Part shown: positions 52,501 to 61,775 of the stretch, piece after piece
Position numbering within the stretch: position 1 is the first letter of the stretch
Layout: each line of letters starts with the position of its first letter
Source of the DNA: Dorea_A sp016295505
GTDB lineage: Bacteria; Bacillota; Clostridia; Lachnospirales; Lachnospiraceae
Reading direction: 5' to 3'
Assembly: GCF_039832105.1 (NCBI RefSeq)
Contig: NZ_JBDOHS010000002.1
Span: 62,001 to 126,000 of the forward strand
DNA length: 64,000 nucleotides
The notes under the pieces: generated by a model
What the model saw: the letters and a program-made list of their open reading frames with translations, nothing else
Database searches by the model: none
Told to the model about the DNA's origin: nothing
Position numbers and translations under genes: made by a program

Positions 52501-52695
52501 CTAAAAACGGTCAAAATCAGACTGCGTTGCAAGCACACTGTAATGCTTGTCAGCATCCTGATCGTTCCCGCTCTCCACATACATGTCATTCACCATTCCT
52601 ATTGTCAGCAAATCCAAATCCCTGATAGAGATTCCAAGCTGAACGCATCGAAGCAGAAACAATGGCGTTGTCATCTGACGGTCTGTTGCACGAAG
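52501..52695 (-). CDS. Tail assembly chaperone, -1 frameshift extension (gpGT-like)
   Basis: After the A-run AAAAAAAA (minus strand, 52703-52696) the -1 frame is open to TAG at 52503-52501. It encodes 64 residues that read like a classical chaperone tail: LRATDRQMTTPLFLLRCVQL, then GISIRDLDLLTIGMVNDMYV, then YSVLATQSDFDRF. The slippery heptamer A-AAA-AAC is at 52701-52695. The fused product would be about 182 residues. There is no start codon with a binding site in this frame, so production by programmed frameshift is strongly indicated. Confidence 0.85.
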   Translation of the reverse strand, partial: LRATDRQMTTPLFLLRCVQLGISIRDLDLLTIGMVNDMYVESGNDQDADKHYSVLATQSDFDRF

Positions 52696-53048
52696 TTTTT
52701 TTTAGCCTCTGCATCCGTTCTCACATTCAATCCCCAAAGCTCGATGATCTTTGGAAGCACCTGATAAATACTGAATGTATTGAAAGCATCCAGCCACTCC
52801 TCCGGTGTATCAGGAATGCCTGGGTCTGCATGCTTTGCCATTACATAGGCAATGTTTTCAAACATCTCCAGAGAGAACAAATCCAGGTTGCTCACCTCTT
52901 CGCTGTTGCTGTCAATTGCTTTCTCCAAAGAAGCCAGATCCTTATAGATATCCCTCTGGAACTTCATTCTGTATATTCTCGGAATCGCAGCACTTGCTCT
53001 GAAAGGCACCTGTTTTCCGTCAATTTCGATATTCTTAACCATGCTCAT
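52671..53048 (-). CDS. Tail assembly chaperone, short form (gpG-like)
   Basis: A 125-residue protein (KNIEIDGKQVPFRASAAIPR, then FQRDIYKDLASLEKAI) in the position of the lambda gpG-type tail chaperone, between the tail tube and the tape measure. Near its 3' end the codons GCT-AAA-AAA-AAC allow a -1 slip. GGAGG precedes the ATG. A small fraction of ribosomes should switch to the longer form ending at 52501. Confidence 0.88.
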   Translation of the reverse strand: MSMVKNIEIDGKQVPFRASAAIPRIYRMKFQRDIYKDLASLEKAIDSNSEEVSNLDLFSLEMFENIAYVMAKHADPGIPDTPEEWLDAFNTFSIYQVLPKIIELWGLNVRTDAEAKKNFVQQTVR

Positions 53049-53111
53049 AGCATTTCCTCCAATCTGATTAAAATGCCCTGAGACTTACAAATCCCAGGGC
53101 ACCATAACCTA

Positions 53112-53696
53112 TTACTCTTCACTTGTATTCACACCGGTAATGGTCGGCATGTAAACCGCCTTGTACCAATCGGCATAAACCGTACTGTCTGTCTCATTAC
53201 CGGTCTTGGCTTTTACCACACCACTTGCAAGCGGTGTCGCCTTGATGGTAAGCGTTTCCGTCTGAACCTCTCTGCTCTCTTCGTTTGTCTTACCCTCGAT
53301 ACCAGGTCTGGAAGCAGAACAGTTATAAAGTACATGACGGATGTGCTTCACATCGCCATCAAACTCGAAAAGAAGTGCAAATCTGTTCAACTCAGAATTC
53401 GCATCCTCAATCAGAACCTTGTTGTCATCCAGAGTCTCATTCAGAGCAGATACTCTGAAATCCTCCGGAATCATCGCAAGCTCCAGATCACCGTCATAAC
53501 CCATGTTGTTATTGATTACGTAGTATGCGGTACCATCCGCATAGAAATTCTCCGGTTCTCCATTGGCATCCAGAGAAATCGAAACTGCACCAGGCAATGC
53601 CACAGGCTTATCGAAGGAAACCACACCCTCTTCATCCACCTTAAGCATCGCATAGTGAGCATTCTTAAGATTGTATTTGACCTTATTCTTAGCCAT
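53112..53696 (-). CDS. Major tail tube protein (phi13 type)
   Basis: A 194-residue beta-rich protein: NAHYAMLKVDEEGVVSFDKP, LNETLDDNKVLIEDANSELN, GDVKHIRHVLYNCSASRPG, which is the phi13-family major tail protein pattern. ATG 53696 has GGAGG upstream. Order (capsid, connectors, tail tube, chaperone, tape measure) is as in other siphophages. Confidence 0.9.
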   Translation of the reverse strand: MAKNKVKYNLKNAHYAMLKVDEEGVVSFDKPVALPGAVSISLDANGEPENFYADGTAYYVINNNMGYDGDLELAMIPEDFRVSALNETLDDNKVLIEDANSELNRFALLFEFDGDVKHIRHVLYNCSASRPGIEGKTNEESREVQTETLTIKATPLASGVVKAKTGNETDSTVYADWYKAVYMPTITGVNTSEE

Positions 53697-53710
53697 AATC
53701 AAAATCCTCC

Positions 53711-54040
53711 TTAATCTGTAGCAGGAACCTCGAATGAATAAAGTACCTCATAAAGCTTCTCACTCTGGATCCAAACTTCACTCTTGTTATAAAAAATACC
53801 GGAATCATCCAGTACCATTTCCACTTTTCGCTCCACAGCCAAATCCTTACTGTCTGTGTAAAGCTCAATCCTCACCTGATTTATCTTAAAATACACCTTT
53901 CCATCTGCAGCAAAGTTATTACTGCCCGGCAGGAGATAACAGATAAACGGTGGATCAGGACTCTCTCCCTCTGCGAAATGGTCATAAGCAAAGGGAATGC
54001 CCATCTTCTGCAGCATCGCCACAAGTTCTTCCATTGTCAT
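53711..54040 (-). CDS. Phage tail terminator-like protein
   Basis: A 109-residue protein with MEELVAMLQKMGIPFAYDHF, ICYLLPGSNNFAADGKVYFK and RIELYTDSKDLAVERKVEM. This fits the tail completion/terminator class (gpU/gp17-like) seen upstream of the tube gene. The ATG overlaps the HK97 gp10 stop (ATGA). Confidence 0.75.
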   Translation of the reverse strand: MTMEELVAMLQKMGIPFAYDHFAEGESPDPPFICYLLPGSNNFAADGKVYFKINQVRIELYTDSKDLAVERKVEMVLDDSGIFYNKSEVWIQSEKLYEVLYSFEVPATD

Positions 54041-54417
54041 TTGAGTGCCGCCTCCACTTCTCTTTCCAGCATTTCTGCCGCTCTCTGCTCCGCAGGCTCA
54101 ATATGAGGAAATGCCCTTGTCCTACCGCCCTGCCTCAGTGCATGCCCAAATTCCAACAGATGCGCCAGCTGATACTGCGTCTTGGAATGCACCGTAACCG
54201 TCATGGCAGTTGAAGTCTCCAAGGTTGTTTTCACATTCCAGCTTTTTCCATACTTTCCTGTTCTCTTTGGAGCATTCTCGGCAATATCCTTCTTCGCTAC
54301 ATTCCCGGATTTCCTCACAGCCTTTTTCATATCCTCTGTTGCAAGGTCAGCATACTCCTGAAGCCCGTCCATGATTTCCTTTGCAAGCTCATCTACCTTA
54401 ATCTTGCTTTGCCTCAT
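54037..54417 (-). CDS. HK97 gp10-family phage protein
   Basis: A 126-residue protein with KVDELAKEIMDGLQEYADLA, VRKSGNVAKKDIAENAPKRT, GKYGKSWNVKT and TQYQLAHLLEFGHALRQGGR, which are the markers of the HK97 gp10 family (tail/head neck protein). It overlaps the next gene by 4 bases. Confidence 0.9.
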   Translation of the reverse strand: MRQSKIKVDELAKEIMDGLQEYADLATEDMKKAVRKSGNVAKKDIAENAPKRTGKYGKSWNVKTTLETSTAMTVTVHSKTQYQLAHLLEFGHALRQGGRTRAFPHIEPAEQRAAEMLEREVEAALK

Positions 54418-54418
54418 G

Positions 54419-54775
54419 TTACCGCCTCACTTTCCTGCAGCTGAATTTCAGACTCCTCTTCTTGAAATTCATATGATCCACGTTCGTGATATCATAGATC
54501 TCATCCCTGAAAATAATCCTGTGAGTTGTGGAACCTATCTCGGATGCCTTCCTGCAATAACGAACCGTCACTGTCATTCCCACATCTTCCACAATACTTC
54601 CTGCCGCTTCCTTTTCCTTTGAACTTGCCATACCCTCGCCACCAATCGTAGCGTGACAGGTATAGAAATCTTCCCAGACATTCTTATGATTGCCGACGGC
54701 ATCCGCCACCACCACATTTTTCTGAAAGGTCACTTTTTCATTCATCAAAGATATTTTCAAAGCAATCCCTCCCAT
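54419..54775 (-). CDS. Phage head closure protein
   Basis: A 118-residue protein with EKVTFQKNVVVADAVGNHKN, VWEDFYTCHATIGGEG and YDITNVDHMNFKKRSLKFSC, which is the head-closure (gp16/SPP1-like) pattern. ATG 54775 overlaps the previous stop as TGATG, but GGGAGGG followed by TTG at 54760 is an alternative start that would give the usual MKIS opening. Confidence 0.85.
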   Translation of the reverse strand: MGGIALKISLMNEKVTFQKNVVVADAVGNHKNVWEDFYTCHATIGGEGMASSKEKEAAGSIVEDVGMTVTVRYCRKASEIGSTTHRIIFRDEIYDITNVDHMNFKKRSLKFSCRKVRR

Positions 54776-55053
54776 CAAAATCCAGGCTCTCTGATTCCAA
54801 AAAGCAAAGCTCTAAGTCCAACAGTAAGTGCTCTGTGGTCTGCATCCTCGCGATGCTCATACAGATAAGCCACCGCATACATGACCGCAATCTTACTCAC
54901 AGGCTGTTTTTCAAAATCTTCCAGGTCTGTAAACCTCGCCACATCCATACATATCTGCTGGCTCTGTACAATGATGCTCTCAAGCAGTGCATCATCGTCA
55001 TCAAAGTCCACCCGCAGATAATTCTTCATTTCTTCCAATGTAACTACTGCCAT
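54775..55053 (-). CDS. Head-tail connector protein (gp6-like)
   Basis: A 92-residue helical protein: TLEEMKNYLRVDFDDDDALL, then VSKIAVMYAVAYLYEHREDA, as in HK97 gp6-type adaptors that join portal and neck. ATG 55053 has GAGGTG upstream. A 104-bp gap without a clear gene separates it from the capsid gene. Confidence 0.88.
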   Translation of the reverse strand: MAVVTLEEMKNYLRVDFDDDDALLESIIVQSQQICMDVARFTDLEDFEKQPVSKIAVMYAVAYLYEHREDADHRALTVGLRALLFGIREPGF

Positions 55054-55157
55054 CAAACATCACCTCACATAAACCATTGCCTTTCTCACATTCTCCGCAA
55101 AGAGTAAGCTTTCATGGGCATCCGAAGATTTCCAGGGGCTCAGTTATTTACATTTCC

Positions 55158-56378
55158 TTAGGATGCAGAACCACTCTTCTGCTGAAGAACCTTGATTGCT
55201 TCAGGAAGGATAAGCTTGCCATCCACTCTCTGGATTCCCATGAAACCGACCTGACCGGTAGCTGCAAAAAGCTCGGAAAGCTTCTTAAAAGTTCTGCCCT
55301 GACGGTCTGCAATCCAGTAATACTTGAAATCACCGAAGGCGATCGTCTTTGCACCGGCTGCCGCAGTAGGCATAAACGCAGAAGTCTTCACAGGTCTGCC
55401 AAGGATCGTGTCCGGAGTACCTGCAACCAGGGAAGGCTGCCATAAATACTGGCCGGTAGAATCCTTAAGCTTGCGGATCTGCTTCACAGTCGCATCGTTC
55501 AGTAACCAGACCGCATTCTTACGGTAAGGAGCCTTTAAGCTGTAGAAAAGGTCAATTACCTCATCAGCAGTAATGGCAGTTGCAGAAGCGGCAGTCACAC
55601 CAACCTCAGCACCACCGGCAGCTGCAAGAATACCAAGAGGCTTGCCTTTACCATCGCCATTGAAGAAGGACTCTTCCTCTCTTGCACCGATACGTCTTGC
55701 AAACTCCCTGGAGATATATGCTTCAAGGTCAAAGACACTGTCAGCAAGGAGTTCCTCAGAAACCTTGATCATGGTACCAAGCTTGTATGCACCGATAGAT
55801 ACCTGGCTGAATGCATCATCAGATTCCTGATAAGCACCCTCTTCATCCACCCAGTTCGCAGACCCCTTGGATGCCACAACCGGAATCTTGCGGTCACCGC
55901 TGGAAGTACGAATCACATGGGCAAGCGTACGGAATACATTCTCTTCCTCAAGTGCTTCCACCAGAGTTCTCTCAAACTCATCAGGAACAAGATAACCGCC
56001 TTCAGAATCAGTCCCCTCCTGAAGTGCATTCAGCACAGAAGGCATCGGAGCCTTTACTCTCATGGCATTCCAGAAGGAACACTTATACTCATCAGAAGCA
56101 CGACCGGTCTTTTCCTTCTCATCCTTCCCCATCCTGGCACCGGGCTTACCGGTAAGAGGAGTGCTTGTAGCCTTGGAAAGCTCTGCATCAATGGCAGCCT
56201 GTCTCTCCAGACGCTCAATCTCTTTCCCAAGATTCATCACGTCCTGTTCCATCTTGTCGTAGGTTGCAGTGTCTTCCTCGGAGAGCATACCGTCTGCACC
56301 TCTCTTGGCATCAAGAAACTGCTTTGTAGCGTCCCATGCCTTTGCTCTTTTCTCTCTCAGTTCTAAAAGCTTACTCAT
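55158..56378 (-). CDS. Major capsid protein (HK97 fold)
   Basis: A 406-residue protein. The N-terminal 100 residues form a scaffold-like coiled coil (KLLELREKRAKAWDATKQFL and YDKMEQDVMNLGKEIERLER), which the protease removes. The capsid core follows (EGTDSEGGYLVPDEFERTLV, GDRKIPVVASKGSANWVDEE, FARRIGAREEESFFNGDG and GKPLGILAAAGG). ATG 56378 with GGAGG is preferred to an upstream in-frame ATG at 56438. Confidence 0.95.
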   Translation of the reverse strand: MSKLLELREKRAKAWDATKQFLDAKRGADGMLSEEDTATYDKMEQDVMNLGKEIERLERQAAIDAELSKATSTPLTGKPGARMGKDEKEKTGRASDEYKCSFWNAMRVKAPMPSVLNALQEGTDSEGGYLVPDEFERTLVEALEEENVFRTLAHVIRTSSGDRKIPVVASKGSANWVDEEGAYQESDDAFSQVSIGAYKLGTMIKVSEELLADSVFDLEAYISREFARRIGAREEESFFNGDGKGKPLGILAAAGGAEVGVTAASATAITADEVIDLFYSLKAPYRKNAVWLLNDATVKQIRKLKDSTGQYLWQPSLVAGTPDTILGRPVKTSAFMPTAAAGAKTIAFGDFKYYWIADRQGRTFKKLSELFAATGQVGFMGIQRVDGKLILPEAIKVLQQKSGSAS

Positions 56379-56455
56379 CGTCTTTTCCTCCATTTGGATA
56401 AAATGAAACGGCTGCATCTCTGCAACCGCCTGTGTCAATTTGTTTCCTGCTATTA

Positions 56456-57202
56456 TCAGTGCGATAACAGCGATAATCTTTTCTCCAGCTGATCCACCGG
56501 AGTTCTCTTTTCTGCTGGTTTCTTAGGTGGAATCAGTTTGGAAAGCATGGAATTGGTTACTGCCTGTCTGGAAAACATCACAGGAGCACTCATCTCATCG
56601 CTTACCACCATTCCTTCACCAGCCCCTTCTGTTTCACCACCCTGTCCGTCAGAGAACAGGATTTTATCTGCAAAGCCCAGTTCCACTGCTTTTTTCGCAT
56701 TGAACCAGCTCTCTGCATCCATCAGCTTTGAAATCTTATCCCTGGCAAGCCCGGTCTTGATCTCATAAGCATTCATAATGGATTCCTTCACTTCATCCAG
56801 CATCTTCACCGCTTTCTTCATTTCCTCCGAGTCTCCGATTGCGATGGTCGCCGGATTGTGAATCATCATCATAGCAACAGGACTCATTTCCACCGTAGTT
56901 CCGGCCATCGCAATAACCGAAGCAGCCGAAGCCGCAAGACCGTCAATCTTGACTGTCACATCGTAGGGATAATCCATCAGCATGTTGTAAATCTGAGCTG
57001 CAGCAAACACATCCCCACCGGGACTGTTGATCCAGACCGTAATAGGACCCTTTCCTGCACCAAGCTCATCCTTGAAAAGCTTTGGAGTAACCTCATCGCC
57101 ATACCAGGTCTCATCTGAGATTTCTCCATTCAAAAAGAGCGTCCTCGTTTCGAGTTCGCCCTCATCCTGGTTCTTTATCCAGTTCCAAAATTTCCTCTTC
57201 AT
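56456..57202 (-). CDS. ClpP-like head maturation protease
   Basis: A 248-residue serine protease: PITVWINSPGGDVFAAAQIY, KIDGLAASAASVIAMAG (catalytic Ser) and MMMIHNPATIAIGD (His). It cleaves the scaffold part of the capsid. Its start overlaps the portal stop as TAATG. Confidence 0.95.
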   Translation of the reverse strand: MKRKFWNWIKNQDEGELETRTLFLNGEISDETWYGDEVTPKLFKDELGAGKGPITVWINSPGGDVFAAAQIYNMLMDYPYDVTVKIDGLAASAASVIAMAGTTVEMSPVAMMMIHNPATIAIGDSEEMKKAVKMLDEVKESIMNAYEIKTGLARDKISKLMDAESWFNAKKAVELGFADKILFSDGQGGETEGAGEGMVVSDEMSAPVMFSRQAVTNSMLSKLIPPKKPAEKRTPVDQLEKRLSLLSH

Positions 57203-58518
57203 TAACTGTATCCTCTCTTTCTCTGATCAGGTGGCTTATCCCTGCTCTGCCCGGTATCTTCCGGCTCCGAAGCAGTAGATTCAGATGCACCTGAAGCAAA
57301 TATTCCTGCATCCGCAAGCTTTGTCATATTTCCATTGATGAGGTACAAATCGCCACCGGCCTCTTCCGGAATGCGGTCAAGATTTTCCAGCTCCCGGATA
57401 TCATTTGCAGACATCCAGCCATTCTGCCTTGCTGTTGCATAACCATTCATTCGGCTCTGGTAATCGCCTCTGAGCAAGCCGTCCACATTGAACTTAAAGA
57501 AGTAAGTCTTCTTCTCTTCCGGTGTAAGAAGGGCTCTGACCATTGCCTGCTCCCATCTTGCCACCCAGGGATCCAAAGTGTACTTCACAAACTCCAGTGA
57601 CTGCTGCTCAATATTAGAAAAGCTCGACTTCTCCAGGTCACCAACCATATGCGGCGGCACCCTAAAGATTCGAGCTATCTCATCAATCTGAAATTTTCTG
57701 GTTTCCAAAAACTGTGCTTCATTCGGACTAATAGAAATCGGCGTGTACTTCATTCCCTCTTCCAGAACCGCAACCTTATTGGCATTGGCAGAACCACCAA
57801 AGGTTGACTGCCAGCTCTCACGCACCCTGGAAGGATCCTTAATGGTTCCCGGATGCTCCAACACACCCGAAGGAGCTGCACCATTTGCAAAGAACTTCGC
57901 TCCATACTCCTCACAGGCAATCGCCATACCAATGGCATTCTTCGCCATCGCTATCGGGCTGTACCCCACAAGACCATCAAATCCCAGTCCCGGAATATGA
58001 AGTACATCGTGTGGCTGCAGCCTCACCGTAGACCCCTTCAAAGTATGAGCATCATCCGTACTCATGTTATACTCGTAATAAAGCTGTCCATCCCCATCCC
58101 GATTTACCGTCATCCTGTCCGGCATCAGCGGATAAAGTGCAATAATCTCGCCCCTCGCATTCCGGATAATCTGACTGTACGCATTCCCCCAAAGAAGCAA
58201 ATGCGTCATCAAGGTCTCACGGAATACAAAGCTTGTCATTTCCGAATTCGGTTCATCATGGAGCAAAAAATAAAGCGGATGATCCACCGCCTTCTCTTTC
58301 CCGCCATCCTTGGTATATCTGTAAAACTGTAATGGAAGTCCAGCCACCGCCTCCGACAGTATCCTCACACAGGAGTACACCGCCGTCATCTGCATCGCTG
58401 TTCTTTCATTTACTCTCTTTCCGGAAGTAGAACCACCCATAAAGAACGAATATGCACTACCTGAAGTCCTGTCTGTGGGAGCATCCCTTCCACGAAATAT
58501 GCTGCTGAAAAATCCCAT
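57202..58518 (-). CDS. Phage portal protein (HK97 type)
   Basis: A 438-residue protein forming the DNA entry ring: AMQMTAVYSCVRILSEAVAG, LPLQFYRYTKDGGKEKAVDH, LLWGNAYSQIIRNARGEIIA and FRVPPHMVGDLEKSSFSNIE are standard portal landmarks. It lies directly after the large terminase gene and overlaps the protease gene. Confidence 0.95.
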   Translation of the reverse strand: MGFFSSIFRGRDAPTDRTSGSAYSFFMGGSTSGKRVNERTAMQMTAVYSCVRILSEAVAGLPLQFYRYTKDGGKEKAVDHPLYFLLHDEPNSEMTSFVFRETLMTHLLLWGNAYSQIIRNARGEIIALYPLMPDRMTVNRDGDGQLYYEYNMSTDDAHTLKGSTVRLQPHDVLHIPGLGFDGLVGYSPIAMAKNAIGMAIACEEYGAKFFANGAAPSGVLEHPGTIKDPSRVRESWQSTFGGSANANKVAVLEEGMKYTPISISPNEAQFLETRKFQIDEIARIFRVPPHMVGDLEKSSFSNIEQQSLEFVKYTLDPWVARWEQAMVRALLTPEEKKTYFFKFNVDGLLRGDYQSRMNGYATARQNGWMSANDIRELENLDRIPEEAGGDLYLINGNMTKLADAGIFASGASESTASEPEDTGQSRDKPPDQRKRGYS

Positions 58519-58531
58519 AAAGCCTCCTTAT

Positions 58532-60160
58532 CTAAAACACCAACAATCCTCTCTCATCGTAAACGCTTCCCTGTGGCTCACCCTGATTTCTCAGGCATCT
58601 GTCCAGAGCCATAATGGAAGCCACAATTCCATCAATCTTCTCTTTTGACTTCGCTTTGGTAACCTTGATATTCTCCGCAGCATCGGTCTCAATCACCACA
58701 TTACCAGCCATCCAGCGAAGCACCGGATGTCCAGCATGAATGATCTGACCTTCCATCAGAAGTCTGTAGAATTCCTTGGTCGGCGTACTCATACTCGCAA
58801 AGCCCTGTCCAAAGGGCACCATCGTAAATCCGGCATCTTCCAGATTCTGAATCATATGTGTGGCGTTCCATCTGTCCACTGCAATTTCCAGAATGTGATA
58901 TTTCTCACCCAGATCGCAGATGAACTTCTCAATGAAATCATAGTGAATCACATTCCCTTCTGTCGCCAACAGATACCCCTGTTTCTCCCACACATCATAA
59001 GGAACTGAATTCGCCTTCACCCTCTGAGGAATGGTTTCTTCCGGCACCCAGAAGTACGGCACCAGAATATATTTCTCATCCGAATTTCTCGGGGGAAATA
59101 TAAGTACCAGAGCAGTAATATCTCCAGTACTTGAAAGGTCAAGACCAGCATAGCAATCTCTTCCCTCCAATAATCTCATATCAATAGGTTCATTGCCTTT
59201 CATAAAGATTGCATCCGGAATCCAGGATGTTGTACTGGATACCCACATATTCATTCGAAGCCATTTGAATGTAATCTCATCAGCCGGATTCTGCTTTGCT
59301 TCTCTGTAAGCATCCCTAAGCCTTTCAATATCAACGGTGTATCCAAGAGAAGGATTAACCTTGTACCAGTTTGCTTCATCCTCCCAGTCCTCATCATCCT
59401 TCAGTCCATAGACCACCGGATAAAATGTCGGATCCACACGTCTGCCCTCCAGAATATCAATCGCCTTGGTGTGTAACTCAAAGGCAATCGAATGTCTGTC
59501 ATTACCGGCAGTAGTGATAATGAAGTGAAGCGGATTCTGACGAGCATCAGAACTATACTTGGTTAATACGTCGTATAGCTGGCGATTCGGCTGTGTATGA
59601 ATTTCATCGAACACAAGTCCCGAAATCGAAAAACCATGCTTACTTCCAACTTCCGCTGACAGTACCTGATAGAAGCCTGCATTACCATAATTGACAATTC
59701 GCTTAGTGGCTGACATCAGCTTGCTTCTCTTCATCAGAGCAGGTGACATTTCAACCATCTGACGTGCAACATCAAAAACAATAGATGCCTGCTGCCGGTC
59801 TGCCGCTGCACCATACACTTCTGCACTCGGCTCATTATCCGCATACAATAAATAAAGAGCGATAGCTGCTGCCAGTTCGCTCTTACCTACCTTCTTACAA
59901 ATCTCAACGAAGGCTGTTCTAAATTGTCTGTTCCCATCAGGCTTTACAATTCCAAAGATATCTCTTATTAACTGCTCCTGCCACGGTAACAGCCAGAATC
60001 TCTTGCCAGCCCACTTGCCTTTGGTGTGGCAAAGATTTTCGATAAAGGTTACCGCTCTGTCTGCTTTCTTCTTATCATAATGAGAAGTCGGAAGCATAAA
60101 CCTTGTCGGCTGATAATTCTTCAGCTTTGGATAATCCTTAGGCCTTGTTTCCTTTGCCAT
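58532..60160 (-). CDS. Terminase large subunit
   Basis: A 542-residue DNA packaging motor. The ATPase shows EICKKVGKSELAAAIALYLL (Walker A variant), SGLVFDEIHTQ (Walker B) and FIITTAGNDRHS (coupling motif). The nuclease part starts at YAGLDLSSTGDITALVLIFP. It resembles the phage HK97/YmfN-type terminases. Its start overlaps the small subunit stop as TAATG. Confidence 0.95.
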   Translation of the reverse strand: MAKETRPKDYPKLKNYQPTRFMLPTSHYDKKKADRAVTFIENLCHTKGKWAGKRFWLLPWQEQLIRDIFGIVKPDGNRQFRTAFVEICKKVGKSELAAAIALYLLYADNEPSAEVYGAAADRQQASIVFDVARQMVEMSPALMKRSKLMSATKRIVNYGNAGFYQVLSAEVGSKHGFSISGLVFDEIHTQPNRQLYDVLTKYSSDARQNPLHFIITTAGNDRHSIAFELHTKAIDILEGRRVDPTFYPVVYGLKDDEDWEDEANWYKVNPSLGYTVDIERLRDAYREAKQNPADEITFKWLRMNMWVSSTTSWIPDAIFMKGNEPIDMRLLEGRDCYAGLDLSSTGDITALVLIFPPRNSDEKYILVPYFWVPEETIPQRVKANSVPYDVWEKQGYLLATEGNVIHYDFIEKFICDLGEKYHILEIAVDRWNATHMIQNLEDAGFTMVPFGQGFASMSTPTKEFYRLLMEGQIIHAGHPVLRWMAGNVVIETDAAENIKVTKAKSKEKIDGIVASIMALDRCLRNQGEPQGSVYDERGLLVF

Positions 60161-60630
60161 TAAGAATCACCCCCAAGTAATGCCTCCATCTCATCAACCT
60201 CATCCTTATTCACACCGGAAGCTGCCATGATTCTGGATCTGGCAGATGGTGTCAGTCCAAACTCAGAAGCAGCAGACAGCATCAGTCTCTGTTCTGTGTT
60301 ACAGATAGCCACATATGGATTAGGTCTTTGCATACCATTTTCAGTTTCATAGGTTGCACCTTCAGCGTTGATATGCTCCTGTGCTTCCTTCCACCTTGCG
60401 TAAGACTGACAGTAAGCGGCAAAGGCAGTTCTATCCACCTCTGTCAAAACTCCCATTTCTGACAATATCTTTGCAAGACGCTTCCACTCAGTTTGGGCTT
60501 CTGGCATCAGCCATGCCGGGCATGTGGGCATTCCCTTAACCGGCATCGGTTCTTTGTCATTCAGTTTTCTTTTTCCCGGATTACCTTCCAGCTTTTTTAC
60601 TGCTGTAGGCTTTGGTTTTCTACCTGCCAT
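60160..60630 (-). CDS. Terminase small subunit (P27 family)
   Basis: A 156-residue DNA-recognition subunit: AGRKPKPTAVKKLEGNPGKR at the start, MPTCPAWLMPEAQTEWKRLA, and SEFGLTPSARSRIMAASGVN at the end, which is the P27 family signature. GGAGGG precedes the ATG. It gives the initial cut site recognition for the large subunit. Confidence 0.93.
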   Translation of the reverse strand: MAGRKPKPTAVKKLEGNPGKRKLNDKEPMPVKGMPTCPAWLMPEAQTEWKRLAKILSEMGVLTEVDRTAFAAYCQSYARWKEAQEHINAEGATYETENGMQRPNPYVAICNTEQRLMLSAASEFGLTPSARSRIMAASGVNKDEVDEMEALLGGDS

Positions 60631-60736
60631 CGGGTATCCCTCCTTCCCCTATTTTTCACTTTTCATTTTGCGACTGCACACGCAAGACCCACCCGCCGTT
60701 CTATAGGAGATAGGTCTGCAGAGATTTTGATACCCC

Positions 60737-61096
60737 CTACCGGTCATGCCAGCGATCCCCACGCTTCGCATGTATCTGTGAATGACACGACTTGCACAAC
60801 GCAATCAGATTGCTCCGATCATGTGTGCCACCTTCACTCAAAGGAAGCTTGTGATGGATTTCCTCCACTGGAACCAGAACTCCATGCTCGTAACACTTCT
60901 CACAGAACGGATGCTCTGCAGCATACTTGTCACGGATTCTTTTCCATGCACGTCCATAACGGCGTTTGGTATTCTTATCTCTGCTGAACTTTTCATAGTC
61001 GCTGTTTGTTTTTCTTGCATGCTCTTCACAGTACCGCCCAGTCACTAATGCAGGACAGCCTGGATAAGCACACGGTTTCTTTGGTTTGCTTGGCAC
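60737..61096 (-). CDS. Phage HNH endonuclease
   Basis: A 119-residue nuclease starting at GTG 61096, supported by GGAGG; a longer frame upstream lacks a binding site. A zinc knuckle (CAYPGCPALVTGRYCEEHA) precedes the HNH core: HPFCEKCYEHGVLVPVEEIH, then HHKLPLSEGGTHDRSNLIAL and CKSCHSQIHAKRGDRW. HNH proteins next to terminase genes are needed for genome cutting during packaging in cos phages such as HK97. Confidence 0.93.
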   Translation of the reverse strand: MPSKPKKPCAYPGCPALVTGRYCEEHARKTNSDYEKFSRDKNTKRRYGRAWKRIRDKYAAEHPFCEKCYEHGVLVPVEEIHHKLPLSEGGTHDRSNLIALCKSCHSQIHAKRGDRWHDR

Positions 61097-61301
61097 TGTT
61101 ACACCTCCATACCACTCGAAAACAAGTTTTCTCGTTGCCGCGGTGCTCCTCAAATGTTCGTGCAAGCACGGCATTTTCATCGCTACTCGCGAAAATAAAG
61201 CCCTAAAGAATTTCTTCCTCAAGGCTGTGCTTTGTCATACACTTTTGACAATATCATAATACTATATATACTTCTGCCACGTTGGGACAAAGTGTGCCAA
61301 C

Positions 61302-61718
61302 TTATTCAGGTACTACAAAATTGCTGAGTGCTGATGCATGAATACGGTGAACCGTTCTGTATGATACATTTAATTCACAGGCAATATCTTCCCAGCTTTC
61401 ATTTTTCAGGTAACGATACTTAAGAAGAAGTCTTTCCTCTGCAACTTCCATGCTCTCAATAGCTGCATTGATCTCTGCACGAAGATCCACAAGTCTGTTT
61501 ATCTTGGCATCAATCTTCTGCTCATATTCCCATATCTTTTCAATGGTCTTGATAAAAGGTGCTTCCAGATTGCGGTTTGGATTGCTTCCAATTCTCTCGC
61601 TATAGCTGCAGCCCTGGATAGTACCCCTCATATCACGAAGCTGTTCCAGTTCCTTTACTTCCACCTGTATCTGCTTATCCAAAAGATATGCCTGCTTCAA
61701 ATATTCTTTAGCTGTCAT
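61302..61718 (-). CDS. RinA/ArpU-type late transcription regulator
   Basis: A 138-residue helical protein (AYLLDKQIQVEVKELEQLRD, EYEQKIDAKINRLVDLRAEI) with a C-terminal sigma70-region-4-like helix-turn-helix (LLLKYRYLKNESWEDIACEL, NVSYRTVHRIHASALSNF). This is the DUF1492/RinA class, which activates late structural genes. It is placed just upstream of HNH and terminase. The 205-bp gap downstream probably carries the late promoter. Confidence 0.85.
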   Translation of the reverse strand: MTAKEYLKQAYLLDKQIQVEVKELEQLRDMRGTIQGCSYSERIGSNPNRNLEAPFIKTIEKIWEYEQKIDAKINRLVDLRAEINAAIESMEVAEERLLLKYRYLKNESWEDIACELNVSYRTVHRIHASALSNFVVPE

Positions 61719-61775
61719 AAGCCACCTCCGAAAATAATTTGTTTCACTCGGATTGACGTATGTTTACTCTGATTG

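Noticed and set aside
55057..55157. Possible small gene between the capsid and connector genes
   Set aside because: Only very short frames without a convincing binding site; left as non-coding.
60493..60987. Plus-strand frame of 164 codons across terminase small subunit and HNH genes
   Set aside because: It is antisense to two recognised genes and has no binding site.
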